Shown: positions 1 to 9,575 of the stretch, piece after piece
How the letters are laid out: each line of letters begins with the position of its first letter
How positions within the stretch are numbered: the stretch's first letter is position 1
DNA from: Caballeronia sordidicola
Lineage (GTDB): Bacteria; Pseudomonadota; Gammaproteobacteria; Burkholderiales; Burkholderiaceae
Assembly: GCF_000729995.1 (NCBI RefSeq)
Contig: NZ_JNFG01000214.1
Coordinates: 124,001-188,000 of the forward strand
Direction: 5' to 3'
Length of the DNA: 64,000 bases
Notes under the pieces: model-generated
The model's database searches: none
Seen by the model: only the letters and a program-made list of their open reading frames with translations
What the model was told of the DNA's origin: nothing
Made by a program: the position numbers and the translations under genes

Positions 1-1533
1 GTCGTCGTTCTCTACGAATTCGTACACTGCGGCCGGGCAATAACGCGACTCCGGGCCCGCATACGTCTGCCAGTTCACCTTCACCGGCACCGACGGATCT
101 TTCAGCGTCAAATGCAGCGGCTGATTTTCCTCGTGATTTGTATTCGAGATGAACACCGATGAAAGACGATCGAATGTCAGCTTCCCGTCCGGCTTCGGAT
201 ACACAATCGGCTTACACTGTGAAGCCGGTTTCAGCATCTCGTGGTCCCAGTGCTTGTGATGCAACGTCCACGGCACATTGCCACCCAGCAGCTTCTGCTC
301 GATACCGACCATCAGCGTGCCCAGGTATAGGCCCCTGCCCATCCACTGCTTGAAGTTGCGCGCACGATGCAATTCCGTGTGCAGCCATGACGCCTTGAAC
401 GATGCCGGATACGCGCTCAGTTCGTCAGCCTGACGTCCAGCCTGCACAGCGTCGAATGTCGCGTTAGCAGCCAGCATGCCGGTCTTGATTGCCGCATGAC
501 TGCCTTTGATACGCGATGCGTTTAGGAAGCCCGCCTCGTCGCCCACCAGCGCGCCACCCGGGAACACCAGCTTGGGCAGCGACAGCAGGCCGCCCGCGGT
601 GATCGCCCGCGCGCCGTACGAGACCCGCTTGCCGCCTTCCAGTACCGCGCGGATCGCGGGATGCGTCTTGTAGCGCTGGAATTCCTCGAATGGTGACAGA
701 TAGGGGTTCGTATAGCCGAGGCCGACCACGAAGCCCACCACCACCTGGTTATTTTCCATGTGATATAGGAACGAGCCACCGTACGTGTCGTTCTCCAGCG
801 GCCAACCGGCCGTGTGCATCACTAGACCCGGCTTGTGCTTGGACGGATCGATTTCCCACAATTCCTTGAGGCCGATACCGTAGACCTGCGGATCGACGCC
901 TTCGCGCAGCTTGAACTTGTCGGTCAGTTGACGGCCCAGGTGCCCACGCGTGCCTTCGCAGAAGAGCGTGTACTTCGCGTGCAGTTCCATGCCGAGCTGG
1001 AAGTGCTCGGTAGGTTCGCCATCCTTGCCGACGCCCAGGTTGCCGGTGGCAACCCCTTTTACCGAGCCGTCGTCGTGATAGAGAACTTCTGCGGCCGGAA
1101 AACCGGGGAAAATCTCGACGCCCAGTGCTTCCGCCTGCTTACCGAGCCAACGCGTGAGATTGGCAAGGCTGATCACATAGTTACCGTGATTCTTGAAGTT
1201 ATCGGGCAGCGCCCAGTTCGGCACAGCCTTGGCGCCCGTTTCCGATAGAAACAGGAACCGATCCTCCCTAACCTCGACATCTAGGGGCGCGCCTTGTTCT
1301 TTCCAGTCGGCAATGAGTTCATTGAGCGCACGCGGGTCCATCACGGCGCCCGACAGAATATGCGCTCCTATTTCCGCTCCCTTTTCGAGCACACAGACGC
1401 CTATCTCGACGCCTTTTTGCTCTGCGCGCTGCTTAAGGCGAATCGCAGCCGACAGGCCCGCAGGGCCACCGCCGACGATCACCACGTCGTACTCCATCGA
1501 CTCACGCGAGCCGCTATGACCGGTATTGTTCAT
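1..1533 (-). CDS. Electron transfer flavoprotein-ubiquinone oxidoreductase, 3' end outside window
   Basis: Inner-membrane flavoprotein that passes electrons from ETF (reduced by acyl-CoA dehydrogenases) to ubiquinone. Reading the minus strand from the ATG at 1533 gives an open frame of 511 codons to the window edge. Residues 14-28 carry the FAD dinucleotide fold (YDVVIVGGGPAGLSAA). The frame continues through motifs typical of the family, such as FCEGTRGHLGRQL and GDEAGFLNASRIKG. The family is about 555 residues, so roughly 45 C-terminal residues, including most of the 4Fe-4S cysteine cluster, are missing; a CPAAVYEF segment near the edge should begin it. An alternative start is the internal ATG at residue 13. 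The link to the neighbouring glutaryl-CoA dehydrogenase is functional: that enzyme feeds electrons to ETF and then to this protein. Confidence 0.93.
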   Translation of the reverse strand, partial: MNNTGHSGSRESMEYDVVIVGGGPAGLSAAIRLKQRAEQKGVEIGVCVLEKGAEIGAHILSGAVMDPRALNELIADWKEQGAPLDVEVREDRFLFLSETGAKAVPNWALPDNFKNHGNYVISLANLTRWLGKQAEALGVEIFPGFPAAEVLYHDDGSVKGVATGNLGVGKDGEPTEHFQLGMELHAKYTLFCEGTRGHLGRQLTDKFKLREGVDPQVYGIGLKELWEIDPSKHKPGLVMHTAGWPLENDTYGGSFLYHMENNQVVVGFVVGLGYTNPYLSPFEEFQRYKTHPAIRAVLEGGKRVSYGARAITAGGLLSLPKLVFPGGALVGDEAGFLNASRIKGSHAAIKTGMLAANATFDAVQAGRQADELSAYPASFKASWLHTELHRARNFKQWMGRGLYLGTLMVGIEQKLLGGNVPWTLHHKHWDHEMLKPASQCKPIVYPKPDGKLTFDRLSSVFISNTNHEENQPLHLTLKDPSVPVKVNWQTYAGPESRYCPAAVYEFVENDD

Positions 1534-1680
1534 ACGGACGTATTCCAAGATTCAGTCAACTACAAAAAGCGCCGCCGGGAGAAAGTGTGTCGCCTGCGTT
1601 ACCTCCGGACCTCAGCATCCCGATGCCAGTCAATGCACATGTCCCCTTCAGCAGTGACACCCGAGTGGCCGCACGCTCCG

Positions 1681-2919
1681 TCAAACAATGCTCCCTCTAC
1701 GAAGCTGTTCGACGTCCGCGTCGCTGAGAGCGAGCCATGAACTCAGGACCTCGCGTGTATGCTGTCCGAGCGTCGGCGGTGCTTGGCGATAACTGACGGG
1801 CGACTCGGACATATGGATTGGGTTCGCGACAAGCGGTACAACTTTCGAGAGCGGATGATCCATCTCAATGCGCATCTCTCGCGACTGCACATGTGGATCG
1901 GAAAATACCTTATCCAGGCTATTGATCGGACCACATGGCACCCCGACGGTCTCCATGATAGAGATCCATTCGTTGGTATGACGACGCTTCGTGACGACCC
2001 GAATCAGATCGATGAGCTCCTGTCTGTGCTTCACCCGTTGGGAGTTCGTCGCAAACCGCTCGTCCGTTGCCCATTGCGGGCTGCCGAGTGCGGAGCATAG
2101 GTTAGCGAACTGGCCATCGTTGCCAACGGCGATGATCATGTAGCCGTCGGCCGTCGGAAAGTCCTGATAAGGCACGATGTTAGGATGCGCATTTCCCATG
2201 CGTCGTGGTAACAGGCCTCCGACAAGATAGTTCGCCGCCTGATTTGCAAGGCAGGCAATCTGCACGTCCAGCAATGCAAGATCGATGTTCTGTCCTTCGC
2301 CGGTGCGCTCACGTCGGGCCAATGCAGCGAGGATTGCGACAGTCGCATAAAGGCCGGTCATTACGTCCGTGAGTGCGACGCCAACTTTGAGCGGTCCCTC
2401 ACCTTCTGCGCCGTCTTCGCGCCCGGTCAGACTCATCAGTCCGCCCATGCCCTGAATGAGGAAGTCGTATCCGGCGCGCGGCGCATACGGTCCCGTCTGG
2501 CCAAATCCGGTTATCGAGCAGTAAACCAATCTTGAATTCAGCGCTTTAAGGCTTGCGTAGTCCAGACCATACTGAGCGAGCCCTCCAACCTTGAAGTTCT
2601 CGATTACGACGTCCGCCTTGCGAGCCAGCTGTTTGACCAGACTTTGGCCTTCGGGCTGGCTGATGTCTATGGTGACTGATCTCTTGTTGCGGTTGGCGCT
2701 AAGATAGTAGGCAGACTCACCAGTCGACGCACCGTCCTCATCGCACAGCCATGGCGGCCCCCAGGCGCGGGTATCGTCTCCCGCGCCTGGGCGTTCGACT
2801 TTCACGACGTCCGCACCCAGGTCTGCGAGCAACTGCCCTGACCATGGACCTGCCAGCACACGTGATAGGTCAAGCACGCGCAACCCCGCAAGCGCACCTT
2901 GATTGAGAATGTCATTCAT
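1681..2919 (-). CDS. Class III (CaiB/BaiF) CoA-transferase, probably glutarate-specific
   Basis: Transfers CoA between acyl-CoA and a free carboxylate. The ATG at 2919 (MNDILNQG) is preferred over an upstream in-frame ATG at 3009, because that one lies inside the preceding gene. The product is about 412 residues, normal for the family. It opens with LAGLRVLDLSRVLAGPWSGQLLADLGADVVKVE and has the catalytic aspartate at about residue 185 (VALTDVMTG). The gene starts 4 nt after the stop of the glutaryl-CoA dehydrogenase gene, so the two are almost certainly co-transcribed. By context it would activate glutarate with CoA, for example from succinyl-CoA; that substrate assignment is inference. Confidence 0.9.
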   Translation of the reverse strand: MNDILNQGALAGLRVLDLSRVLAGPWSGQLLADLGADVVKVERPGAGDDTRAWGPPWLCDEDGASTGESAYYLSANRNKRSVTIDISQPEGQSLVKQLARKADVVIENFKVGGLAQYGLDYASLKALNSRLVYCSITGFGQTGPYAPRAGYDFLIQGMGGLMSLTGREDGAEGEGPLKVGVALTDVMTGLYATVAILAALARRERTGEGQNIDLALLDVQIACLANQAANYLVGGLLPRRMGNAHPNIVPYQDFPTADGYMIIAVGNDGQFANLCSALGSPQWATDERFATNSQRVKHRQELIDLIRVVTKRRHTNEWISIMETVGVPCGPINSLDKVFSDPHVQSREMRIEMDHPLSKVVPLVANPIHMSESPVSYRQAPPTLGQHTREVLSSWLALSDADVEQLRRGSIV

Positions 2920-2923
2920 GGTG

Positions 2924-4111
2924 TCAGAACGCCGCAATGCCGGTGATAGCACGGCCAAGAATAAGCGCGTGGACGTCGTGCGTACCTTCGTACGTATTGA
3001 CCACTTCAAGGTTCACGAGGTGTCGTGCAACGCCGAACTCGTCGCTGATCCCGTTACCGCCCAACATGTCACGTGCAAGACGCGCGATGTCGAGCGCCTT
3101 GCCGCACGAATTGCGTTTCATGATTGAAGTGATCTCGACAGCGGCGGTTCCTTCGTCCTTCATGCGGCCCAGCCGCAGACACCCCTGCAAACCAAGTGCG
3201 ATCTCCGTTTGCATGTCGGCCAGTTTCTTTTGAATGAGCTGGTTTGCCGCAAGCGGCTTGCCAAACTGCTTGCGGTCGAGCACATACTGCCGCGCGCGAT
3301 GCCAGCAGTCCTCAGCCGCTCCCAGAGCGCCCCAAGCAATTCCGTAGCGCGCACTGTTCAGACAGGTAAAGGGGCCCTTCAGACCGCGGACTTCTGGGAA
3401 GGCGTTCTCGTCAGGGCAGAACACCTCGTCCATCACGATCTCTCCTGTGATGGACGCCCGGAGGCCGACCTTGCCGTGGATGGCTGGTGCCGAAAGTCCT
3501 TTCCAGCCTTTTTCGAGCACGAAACCACGGATCGCGCCTTCTTCATCTTTGCCCCAAACGACGAAGACATCCGCAATCGGGCTATTAGTAATCCACATCT
3601 TGTTGCCGGTTATCTGGTAGCCACCGGCGACTTTTTTTGCCCGCGTGATCATGCTGCCAGGATCCGAGCCGTGATTGGGTTCAGTCAGGCCGAAGCAACC
3701 GATCAGTTCACCCGCTGCCAGGCCGGGCAAGTACTTTTGCTTGGTCTCTGCGTTGCCGAACGCGTTGATCGGCACCATGACAAGAGAGGACTGTACACTC
3801 ATCATGGAGCGGTAACCCGAATCCACCCGCTCCACCTCCCTCGCGACCAAACCGTAGCATACGTAGTTCAGACCTGCGCCACCGTACTGCTCCGGAATCG
3901 TGGCTCCCAGCAAACCGAGATCACCCATCTCACGGAAAATACGCGGGTCAGTCTGCTCACGCCGAAATGCATCCAGCACACGCGGTGCGAGAAGGTCCTG
4001 CGAGTACACGCGTGCGGACTCACGGACCATGCGTTCTTCTTCCGTCAACTGCCGGTCCAACAGCAGCGGATCTTCCCATTCAAACGATACGGACTCGTGC
4101 TGGCTACTCAT
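2924..4111 (-). CDS. gcdH: Glutaryl-CoA dehydrogenase
   Basis: FAD-dependent acyl-CoA dehydrogenase that oxidises and decarboxylates glutaryl-CoA to crotonyl-CoA in lysine, tryptophan and glutarate breakdown. The product is 395 residues, the usual length. Visible features are the FAD segment [14 protein letters not shown] (about 139-152), the KMWITNS segment (171-177), the C-terminal domain segment [18 protein letters not shown], and the catalytic base in [20 protein letters not shown], with Glu at 375. It is the first gene of a two-gene operon with the CoA-transferase. Electrons leave through ETF and the ETF-quinone oxidoreductase encoded next door. Confidence 0.95.
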   Translation of the reverse strand: MSSQHESVSFEWEDPLLLDRQLTEEERMVRESARVYSQDLLAPRVLDAFRREQTDPRIFREMGDLGLLGATIPEQYGGAGLNYVCYGLVAREVERVDSGYRSMMSVQSSLVMVPINAFGNAETKQKYLPGLAAGELIGCFGLTEPNHGSDPGSMITRAKKVAGGYQITGNKMWITNSPIADVFVVWGKDEEGAIRGFVLEKGWKGLSAPAIHGKVGLRASITGEIVMDEVFCPDENAFPEVRGLKGPFTCLNSARYGIAWGALGAAEDCWHRARQYVLDRKQFGKPLAANQLIQKKLADMQTEIALGLQGCLRLGRMKDEGTAAVEITSIMKRNSCGKALDIARLARDMLGGNGISDEFGVARHLVNLEVVNTYEGTHDVHALILGRAITGIAAF

Positions 4112-4297
4112 GTTGTACTCTGTGAAGGTTGTCGCGTGACTGATTCAAGGGCGGTCATGTGACACCACAACCGATCTATTTTCATTGACCTGTGCGAAAA
4201 GCGCATGTGTCAGTGGCACCGCACACGGCCATCGGCGACGGGCAGGTGAAGAGGAAACTGGTACGCAATACTCAGGTTCCCCTTCACCACGACACTT

Positions 4298-5467
4298 TCA
4301 GAAGCGCACGCGCAACCCGGCGCTCGTCAGGAACTGCTTGTTGGTGTACGACGGCCCGCCGCTGCCGCCAATGAATGCGCCGCTAAAGATCGTCCCGCTT
4401 GCACCGGTCACGTGTTGATATTCAGCCATCAGGTAGACGTCCGTGCGCTTCGAAAGTGCGTAGGTAGTCATCAGGTTGAACTGGTTCCAGCGCGGCTTGG
4501 CAGACACAGCAGCATTTGAATAGTTGCTGTCCGTAAATGTGTATGACCCCGCCACCGTCCATGCCGGGGTAATCAGGTAGCGGATATTGGCTTCGTAGTT
4601 ATTGAACGTCAAATCTGTCGGCTTGCCTGTCGACACGGGACTGAGCGTGCTGCCTCGATAGACCGCGGTCGCATTGTTATACGCCGAGTGGCTCCAGACG
4701 AGGCCCAACGTCGCCCCACCGATCACATATGCTCCGCCAACACCCCACACCTGTTGCCGGGCGGCATGGAAGGTCGCGTCTCCCGAAGTCGACGAGCCAT
4801 CCAGCGCGCCGGCGCTACCATTTCCTCCGTTATCGATGCGCATGTATGCGGCGCTGAGAGTAATCGGACCGCGACTATATGTTGCACCGGTGCTAAAAGC
4901 ACGGTTCTCCGTGAAGGCGCCGGCCGTGTTAGAGAATGCGTAGAGGCCGCCGAACTTTAGCCCGCTAAAGTCAGCGCTCGCAAACTTCACAGTATTATCG
5001 AGCCGGAAAAAATCGCCGAAGTTGTCATTGTCCATCGGGTGCATAAACTCCAGTCCACCGACGAAACTTTGTGCCAGACTTCTCGCGGCCAGGTAGTCGA
5101 CAACCGAGTCATACTGTCGACCGAGTGTGACGGTCGCGTAAGGGGCCGACAAGCCCACAAACGCCTGCCTTCCGAACAGCCGGCCGCCCTGCTGCAGCCC
5201 CCCGGTCGTACCGGTAAAACCGTTCTCAAGCTTGAACAACGCCTGCAGTCCGCCGCCAAGGTCCTCGTTTCCAGTCACACCAAATCGGTCACCAACTATA
5301 TTTCCCGTGGAAGCGAAGAAGTTGCTTTTCCCGGTGCCACTTGCGGTCCGCTGATCGTTCACATAGGACACGCCATTGTCAATGAGCCCGTAGAGCGTAA
5401 CCGTACTTTGGGCATGTGCAGCTACACTGATACAACCTAAAAATACGGGTACGAGAAGCCGTTTCAT
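4298..5467 (-). CDS. Outer-membrane porin, Burkholderia OmpC-like family
   Basis: General diffusion porin, 389 residues. A Sec signal peptide (MKRLLVPVFLGCISVAAHAQ, 1-20) is followed by the typical mature start STVTLYGLIDNGVSYV. Other family hallmarks are GDRFGVTGNEDLGGGLQALFKLENGF, the RLFGRQAFVGL and LGRQYDSV strands, and a terminal phenylalanine (GLRVRF) required for outer-membrane assembly. It faces away from the catabolic cluster that begins at 6297, with 829 nt between them containing a GCTAACGTTAGC operator. It may therefore be the uptake porin for the substrate of that cluster; this is inference from position only. Confidence 0.93.
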   Translation of the reverse strand: MKRLLVPVFLGCISVAAHAQSTVTLYGLIDNGVSYVNDQRTASGTGKSNFFASTGNIVGDRFGVTGNEDLGGGLQALFKLENGFTGTTGGLQQGGRLFGRQAFVGLSAPYATVTLGRQYDSVVDYLAARSLAQSFVGGLEFMHPMDNDNFGDFFRLDNTVKFASADFSGLKFGGLYAFSNTAGAFTENRAFSTGATYSRGPITLSAAYMRIDNGGNGSAGALDGSSTSGDATFHAARQQVWGVGGAYVIGGATLGLVWSHSAYNNATAVYRGSTLSPVSTGKPTDLTFNNYEANIRYLITPAWTVAGSYTFTDSNYSNAAVSAKPRWNQFNLMTTYALSKRTDVYLMAEYQHVTGASGTIFSGAFIGGSGGPSYTNKQFLTSAGLRVRF

Positions 5468-5996
5468 TGTTTGTCTCCAACCAGTTCTAAGGTTTAGTTA
5501 TTGTTGCAACGAATTTTTAATGCAGGCTTGATTCACGGGTATTGCTCGATCCAACCCGACCTGTCAGACAGGTCCGCCCACCGCATCGCAGTTTGCCGAC
5601 ACGGCAAAAAGCTCGCGATCATGCGCTTACAGAACGGGCGTGATAGCCCCCGGACGTGCGCTGACCAGGAAGGTGCCTGGAGCTGGAAACGCTCCAACGT
5701 GCGCGATAACGCATTTCGGATAGGCAAGCGATGCGCGAACGCTTTTTCTCGCATGCGCATAAAACCACGAACCGCATCGATGCGGCTAGGCATCGCTGAT
5801 CGCACCGGTCCGGCTTCTGCCTGACTCGATTGCTAATGCGAGTTCCACGCCATGTACAGTCATGCTCACGCATTTGGCTTCCTCCGTTCTTTAGTCATCC
5901 TTACAGTTGTGCAATTGCATCGCACCAATGACAGGCGACCCGCTGTTGCACCATTCGTTGCGACGGCCAGAACCAGTCTGAGTCTGCCTTCTTTGC
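5468..5996. other. Long intergenic region upstream of the porin
   Basis: About 530 nt between the porin start and the first GCTAACGTTAGC palindrome, with no convincing gene. Short frames here are rich in Arg and Ser with no recognisable domain. The length and the absence of coding signal suggest a decayed gene or a long regulatory region. Confidence 0.4.
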
Positions 5997-6008
5997 GCTA
6001 ACGTTAGC
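5997..6008. promoter_or_regulatory. Type A operator, perfect palindrome GCTAACGTTAGC
   Basis: Perfect 12-bp palindrome with a central CpG, about 290 nt upstream of the 2-hydroxyacid dehydrogenase gene and 530 nt upstream of the divergent porin. The same word recurs at 14903 and 19893, with near matches at 6162, 8623, 8731 and 19958. Central-CpG palindromes of this size are typical of LacI/GalR-family repressors; that link is inference. Confidence 0.65.
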
Positions 6009-6161
6009 ATTTGAAATTAAGTTTAGTCATTGTCGCTAAATGTGTCAATCAGGTTTTCATCCCGGCCCAGACGGCTTTATTGGCCCGTAAGCAGACGCTT
6101 TTGCGACTTCGGTGATTTTCTCTACGGGAATTTTCCGACTTGGCATACGCTCCGACGTCGT

Positions 6162-6173
6162 GCTAACGTTCGT
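6162..6173. promoter_or_regulatory. Type A operator, imperfect (GCTAACGTTCGT)
   Basis: The left half is identical to the perfect copies (GCTAAC); the right half has two changes. It lies about 125 nt upstream of the dehydrogenase start. With the perfect copy at 5997 it forms a pair 165 bp apart, a spacing that would allow looping by a tetrameric repressor. Confidence 0.5.
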
Positions 6174-6296
6174 GCAAACTGCGGAAAAACATGCTTTCAC
6201 AGGAACAGTGACTGACGAAGGTCACTATTCGCCAGCCGCTGTGCCGTTGGGCTCTCGAAGCGCAATCAGCCCTCACCCGACATCGGACTCCATTCC

Positions 6297-7265
6297 ATGA
6301 CTCATACCGTGTTACTGACTGACTACGCCTGGCCAGACGACAGCGTAGAACGAGAGATCGTCGAATCCGCCGGCATGCGCCTTGTGAGCGGACCGGCCGT
6401 CCCGCTGCCCGCTGCCGGAATCGAAGAACTGGTCCGCGAGCACGCTCCCGCGGCCATCCTTACGTGCTGGGCTCCGGTGTCAGCCATTGCGATTGCAAGT
6501 GCGCCGGCGCTGAAGGTTGTCGCGAGACTGGGGGTGGGGCTGGACAATATCGCGGTGGAAGAGGCGACCAAATATGGGGTGATCGTGACAAACGTCCCCG
6601 ACTATTGCGTCGAAGAAGTGTCTGATCACGCCGTCGGTTTCGCGCTCGCATGGACGCGCGGTCTCGTGTCTTTTGACCGCGAAGTCCGCGCCGGCCGTTG
6701 GGATCCTTCAAGCGCCCGTCTTCGCCGGCTGGCCTCCCTGACTTGCGGGCTCGTTGGATTTGGCCGGATTGCGCGCGCCACGGCACGCAAGCTCGGCGTG
6801 TTCGGATGTCGGTTACTGGTCAGTGATCCCTATCTGCAAGAGGACGCCGAAGGTGTTGAGCGGGTCCTGCTTGACGACCTGCTTGCGCAAAGCGACATCG
6901 TGATCGTGCACGCACCGCTTACAGATGGCACCCGACATCTCATCAACCGCGATGCAATCGCAAAAATGCGACCGGACAGTCTGCTCATCAACGTAAGCCG
7001 TGGAGGCATCGTTGACACCGACGCCGTCATCGACGCTCTGCAGACCAAACATCTGTCTGGCGCCGCTCTGGACGTGCTCGAGTCCGAACCGTCGGTCCCG
7101 GCAGAACTTCTTTCTCACCCAAACGCCATGTTGACGCCTCACGTTGCGTTTTCATCCGACGCGTCTCTGGTCGAGCTGCGCCGCCGAGCCGCCGAGGAAG
7201 TTGTCCGGGTGCTGCGGGGCGACGCCCCCCGCAACGCCTGCAACCCGCCCCGTGCCAACCCTTAA
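6297..7265 (+). CDS. D-isomer-specific 2-hydroxyacid dehydrogenase
   Basis: NAD-dependent oxidoreductase interconverting a 2-keto acid and a D-2-hydroxy acid; 322 residues. The Rossmann motif GLVGFGRIA (151-159) is followed by an acidic residue in VSDPYL (Asp177), which favours NAD over NADP. The family catalytic triad is present: Arg235 (NVSRGGIVD), Glu264 (DVLESEP) and His282 (LTPHVAFSS). It is annotated elsewhere in such organisms as phosphoglycerate-dehydrogenase-like, but it lacks the regulatory ACT domain of SerA. It ends 12 nt before the kinase gene, so the two form one transcription unit behind the type A operators. The real substrate is unknown; a 2-keto acid made in this cluster is the natural guess. 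Confidence 0.9.
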   Translation: MTHTVLLTDYAWPDDSVEREIVESAGMRLVSGPAVPLPAAGIEELVREHAPAAILTCWAPVSAIAIASAPALKVVARLGVGLDNIAVEEATKYGVIVTNVPDYCVEEVSDHAVGFALAWTRGLVSFDREVRAGRWDPSSARLRRLASLTCGLVGFGRIARATARKLGVFGCRLLVSDPYLQEDAEGVERVLLDDLLAQSDIVIVHAPLTDGTRHLINRDAIAKMRPDSLLINVSRGGIVDTDAVIDALQTKHLSGAALDVLESEPSVPAELLSHPNAMLTPHVAFSSDASLVELRRRAAEEVVRVLRGDAPRNACNPPRANP

Positions 7266-7277
7266 GATTGCAGAATC

Positions 7278-8309
7278 ATGATGATCCAACCCAACAGTCC
7301 CGATCCGCAGCTCGATGCGTTTCTCGTCTCAAGCAAGCTCGTGGGCCCGGAAGAGAAAGCCTGGTGGCATCCGCTGACCGGCGGCGTGTCGTCCGATATC
7401 TGGCGCGTCGATTTGTCAGACCGATCGCTATGCGTCAAACGGGCGCTTCCAACCTTGAAGGTTGCAGCAAACTGGGAAGCCCCTATCTCACGGAACGCGG
7501 ACGAATGGTCCTGGATGCAGTTTGCAGCACAGCATTGCCCGGACAACGTTCCCGCGCCTCTCGCGCATGACCCGACACTCGGCGTGTTCGCAATGTCTTT
7601 TCTTGAGCCGTTGCGGCATCCTGTGTGGAAAGCCCAGCTCATGTCTGGACAGGTCGATTCGCACACCGCCAGGGACGTCGGGCGTCTGGTCGGCCACCTT
7701 CACTCCGTCAGCGCCGGCCGCACGGACCTTCTGGCGAGATTCGATACGTCCGAGACCTTCCAGGCCATTCGGCTCGACCCGTATCTGATCGCCACAGCAG
7801 AGCGGCATCCGCAGATCGCATCGCGACTTGAGTATCTGGCAAAGCGCACCGCGAGCATACGGACAGCGCTCGTTCATGGCGATGTGAGTCCAAAGAATAT
7901 CCTGGTTGGTCCGAAGGGACCTGTACTCCTCGATGCGGAATGCGCCTGGTTCGGCGACCCTGCCTTCGATCTCGCATTCTGTCTGAACCACCTGCTGCTC
8001 AAGTGCCTGGTGCGCCCCGAAGCGCGGGACGCGCTGATCGCCTCCTTTAAGGCACTCACGGAAGCGTATTTCGACGAAGCGGACTGGGAACTGCGGGCTT
8101 CACTCGAAGCGCGGTCGGCAGAACTGTTGCCCGCGTTGATGCTGGCCCGCGTCGACGGCAAGTCGCCCGTGGAATACCTGACCCAGGACAGTCAGCGCGA
8201 GCACGTTCGCGCAACCGCCATCCCGCTGATACGGCAGCCTGTCGAATTTCTCTATCAGGTTGCGGACGCCTGGCAGGATCGCATCGGCCGACACCAGCCC
8301 GCGCTGTAA
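7278..8309 (+). CDS. APH-fold small-molecule kinase
   Basis: Phosphotransferase of the aminoglycoside-phosphotransferase/choline-kinase fold, 343 residues. The N-lobe has a loop like the P-loop of these kinases, PLTGGVSSDIWRVDL (32-46), and a likely ATP-anchoring Lys in LCVKRA. The catalytic Brenner motif is HGDVSPKNILV (His200, Asp202) and the metal-binding Asp219 lies in VLLDAECAWFGDPAFDLAF. It starts 12 nt after the dehydrogenase stop. Relatives act on sugars, amino alcohols, homoserine or methylthioribose, so the substrate cannot be named. Its position beside an enolase-like gene suggests it makes a phosphorylated or activated hydroxy intermediate. An antibiotic resistance role is not supported by context. 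Confidence 0.85.
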   Translation: MMIQPNSPDPQLDAFLVSSKLVGPEEKAWWHPLTGGVSSDIWRVDLSDRSLCVKRALPTLKVAANWEAPISRNADEWSWMQFAAQHCPDNVPAPLAHDPTLGVFAMSFLEPLRHPVWKAQLMSGQVDSHTARDVGRLVGHLHSVSAGRTDLLARFDTSETFQAIRLDPYLIATAERHPQIASRLEYLAKRTASIRTALVHGDVSPKNILVGPKGPVLLDAECAWFGDPAFDLAFCLNHLLLKCLVRPEARDALIASFKALTEAYFDEADWELRASLEARSAELLPALMLARVDGKSPVEYLTQDSQREHVRATAIPLIRQPVEFLYQVADAWQDRIGRHQPAL

Positions 8310-8622
8310 CGCCTTCAACACGGTTGCTTGTTTCACGTCTTTCCGGAGGGGAGCTATTGGGCCGCATCCGGCCGTGGATCGGCTCGACAGCGTGACGCCC
8401 GGAAACGTTGAACTGCCGTCCCCTACTCGGCTTACGTCGCCTAGCCCGGAACCGCCCATGCTGCACTGCCGGGCACCGTTCCCCGGCGGTGGACAAAGCG
8501 CCATCTCGCAAAGTTGCCGCGTCGAACGAGCGCCGTGCACGACCGAGCCGATTGGAGAAGCGGTTGTGGAACACAGACTGAAGCGCAGACACCGCTCACG
8601 TCTCGAAATGTGAGACATTAAT
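8310..8622. other. Intergenic region after the kinase
   Basis: Apparently non-coding stretch between the kinase stop and the first type A operator of the cupin-enolase transcription unit. Frames present are short and lack domain signatures. Confidence 0.4.
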
Positions 8623-8634
8623 GCTAACGTTCGC
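8623..8634. promoter_or_regulatory. Type A operator, one mismatch (GCTAACGTTCGC)
   Basis: Eleven of 12 bases match the perfect palindrome. It sits about 290 nt upstream of the cupin start and is paired with a second copy at 8731, 108 bp away centre to centre. Confidence 0.6.
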
Positions 8635-8730
8635 AATACTCATTTGCACATCAGTGAAAATCGCCAGCCAGGACGCACCCTTTCCCCTGAAAACTCTTGA
8701 CACGGTGGAATTGAGCCTGCCAGAATCTAT

Positions 8731-8742
8731 GCAAACGTTAGC
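8731..8742. promoter_or_regulatory. Type A operator, one mismatch (GCAAACGTTAGC)
   Basis: Second operator of the cupin-enolase-dioxygenase unit, 171 nt before the cupin start. The left half (GCAAAC) is also seen at 14741. A TTGACA element at 8697-8702 lies just upstream, so the operator lies downstream of a candidate -35 element. Confidence 0.6.
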
Positions 8743-8913
8743 AAAGAATTGCGATCAGAAAGGCGCCACCATCTACTGCGCCAGGGATCACCCAGGGGAA
8801 CGACTCACGGCTTCCTGGCAATTGCGGCTGTAGCGGCAAGTCCGTGTCACAGGCGTGGTTGCATGGCCCCGTCAGTCGGCCTCTGCTTCGAACACGATAT
8901 TAGGAGACAAACC

Positions 8914-9480
8914 GTGTCAACCGAACCTCTCACGGGTCATATCCCCTTGGCCCTTAGCCGCGTCGTGACCGGTCACGACGCGCGCGGCGCTTCGATGGTC
9001 GCTATGGATTGTGCGACGCCGCGCTCAGACGCATATCAGCAAATACCCGGTATGGCGTCGCGGCTCATCTGGTCGACCGAACCCGCACAACATCTGCCTT
9101 TCGATGGTGCTGACCCGACTCCGGATGTACGAAGCATCGTGCCGCCTATCGGCGGCACACGCTTCCTCGTTGTGACATTCCCGCCCGACAGCGTATTCGC
9201 CTCCCAAGGTTTCGATCCCCAAGCCGCTGCGGCGGAAAACCTCGCGATCAGCCCGGGGCTCGCGGAACTCTTCGAGCCCGACGGGATGCATACCACCCCG
9301 ACGATTGATTACGGCATCGTCCTTGAAGGCGAGATCTGGCTCGAACTCGATGAGGGACGCTCCCGACTCATGCGCAAACACGATGTTGTCGTACAGAACG
9401 GCACGCGTCACGCATGGAGAAACAAAAGCGATCAGCCGGCGACGCTCGCGTTCGTACTGATCGGGGCGAATCTCACGTAG
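8914..9480 (+). CDS. Cupin-domain protein
   Basis: About 188 residues. The GTG start at 8914 is chosen because AGGAGA lies 6-11 nt upstream; an in-frame ATG further upstream (8749) would put the operator region inside the gene. The C-terminal half is a single cupin barrel: motif 1 is around TIDYGIVLEGEIWLELDEG and motif 2 around KHDVVVQNGTRHAWRNKSD. The barrel has fewer metal-binding histidines than classical metallo-cupins (Tyr and Asp replace the first His pair), so it may be a binding or sensory protein rather than an oxygenase. First gene of the unit containing the enolase-like and dioxygenase genes; 95 nt separate it from the former. Confidence 0.8.
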   Translation: MSTEPLTGHIPLALSRVVTGHDARGASMVAMDCATPRSDAYQQIPGMASRLIWSTEPAQHLPFDGADPTPDVRSIVPPIGGTRFLVVTFPPDSVFASQGFDPQAAAAENLAISPGLAELFEPDGMHTTPTIDYGIVLEGEIWLELDEGRSRLMRKHDVVVQNGTRHAWRNKSDQPATLAFVLIGANLT

Positions 9481-9575
9481 TCGGGTACAGGTTTTATCTG
9501 GCTGCGCACGCCATCCTTTGTGAGTGCGGTGTGAACGGCGCCGACCCCTTCCAACTTCTATCTGGTAGATAACAC

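Noticed and set aside
3209-4162. 317-codon plus-strand frame opposite glutaryl-CoA dehydrogenase
   Set aside because: Mirror frame over a clear acyl-CoA dehydrogenase; no ribosome site or domain.
7278-8309. Aminoglycoside resistance gene
   Set aside because: The fold matches, but the operon context is catabolic and no residues specific to drug-modifying members could be identified by eye.
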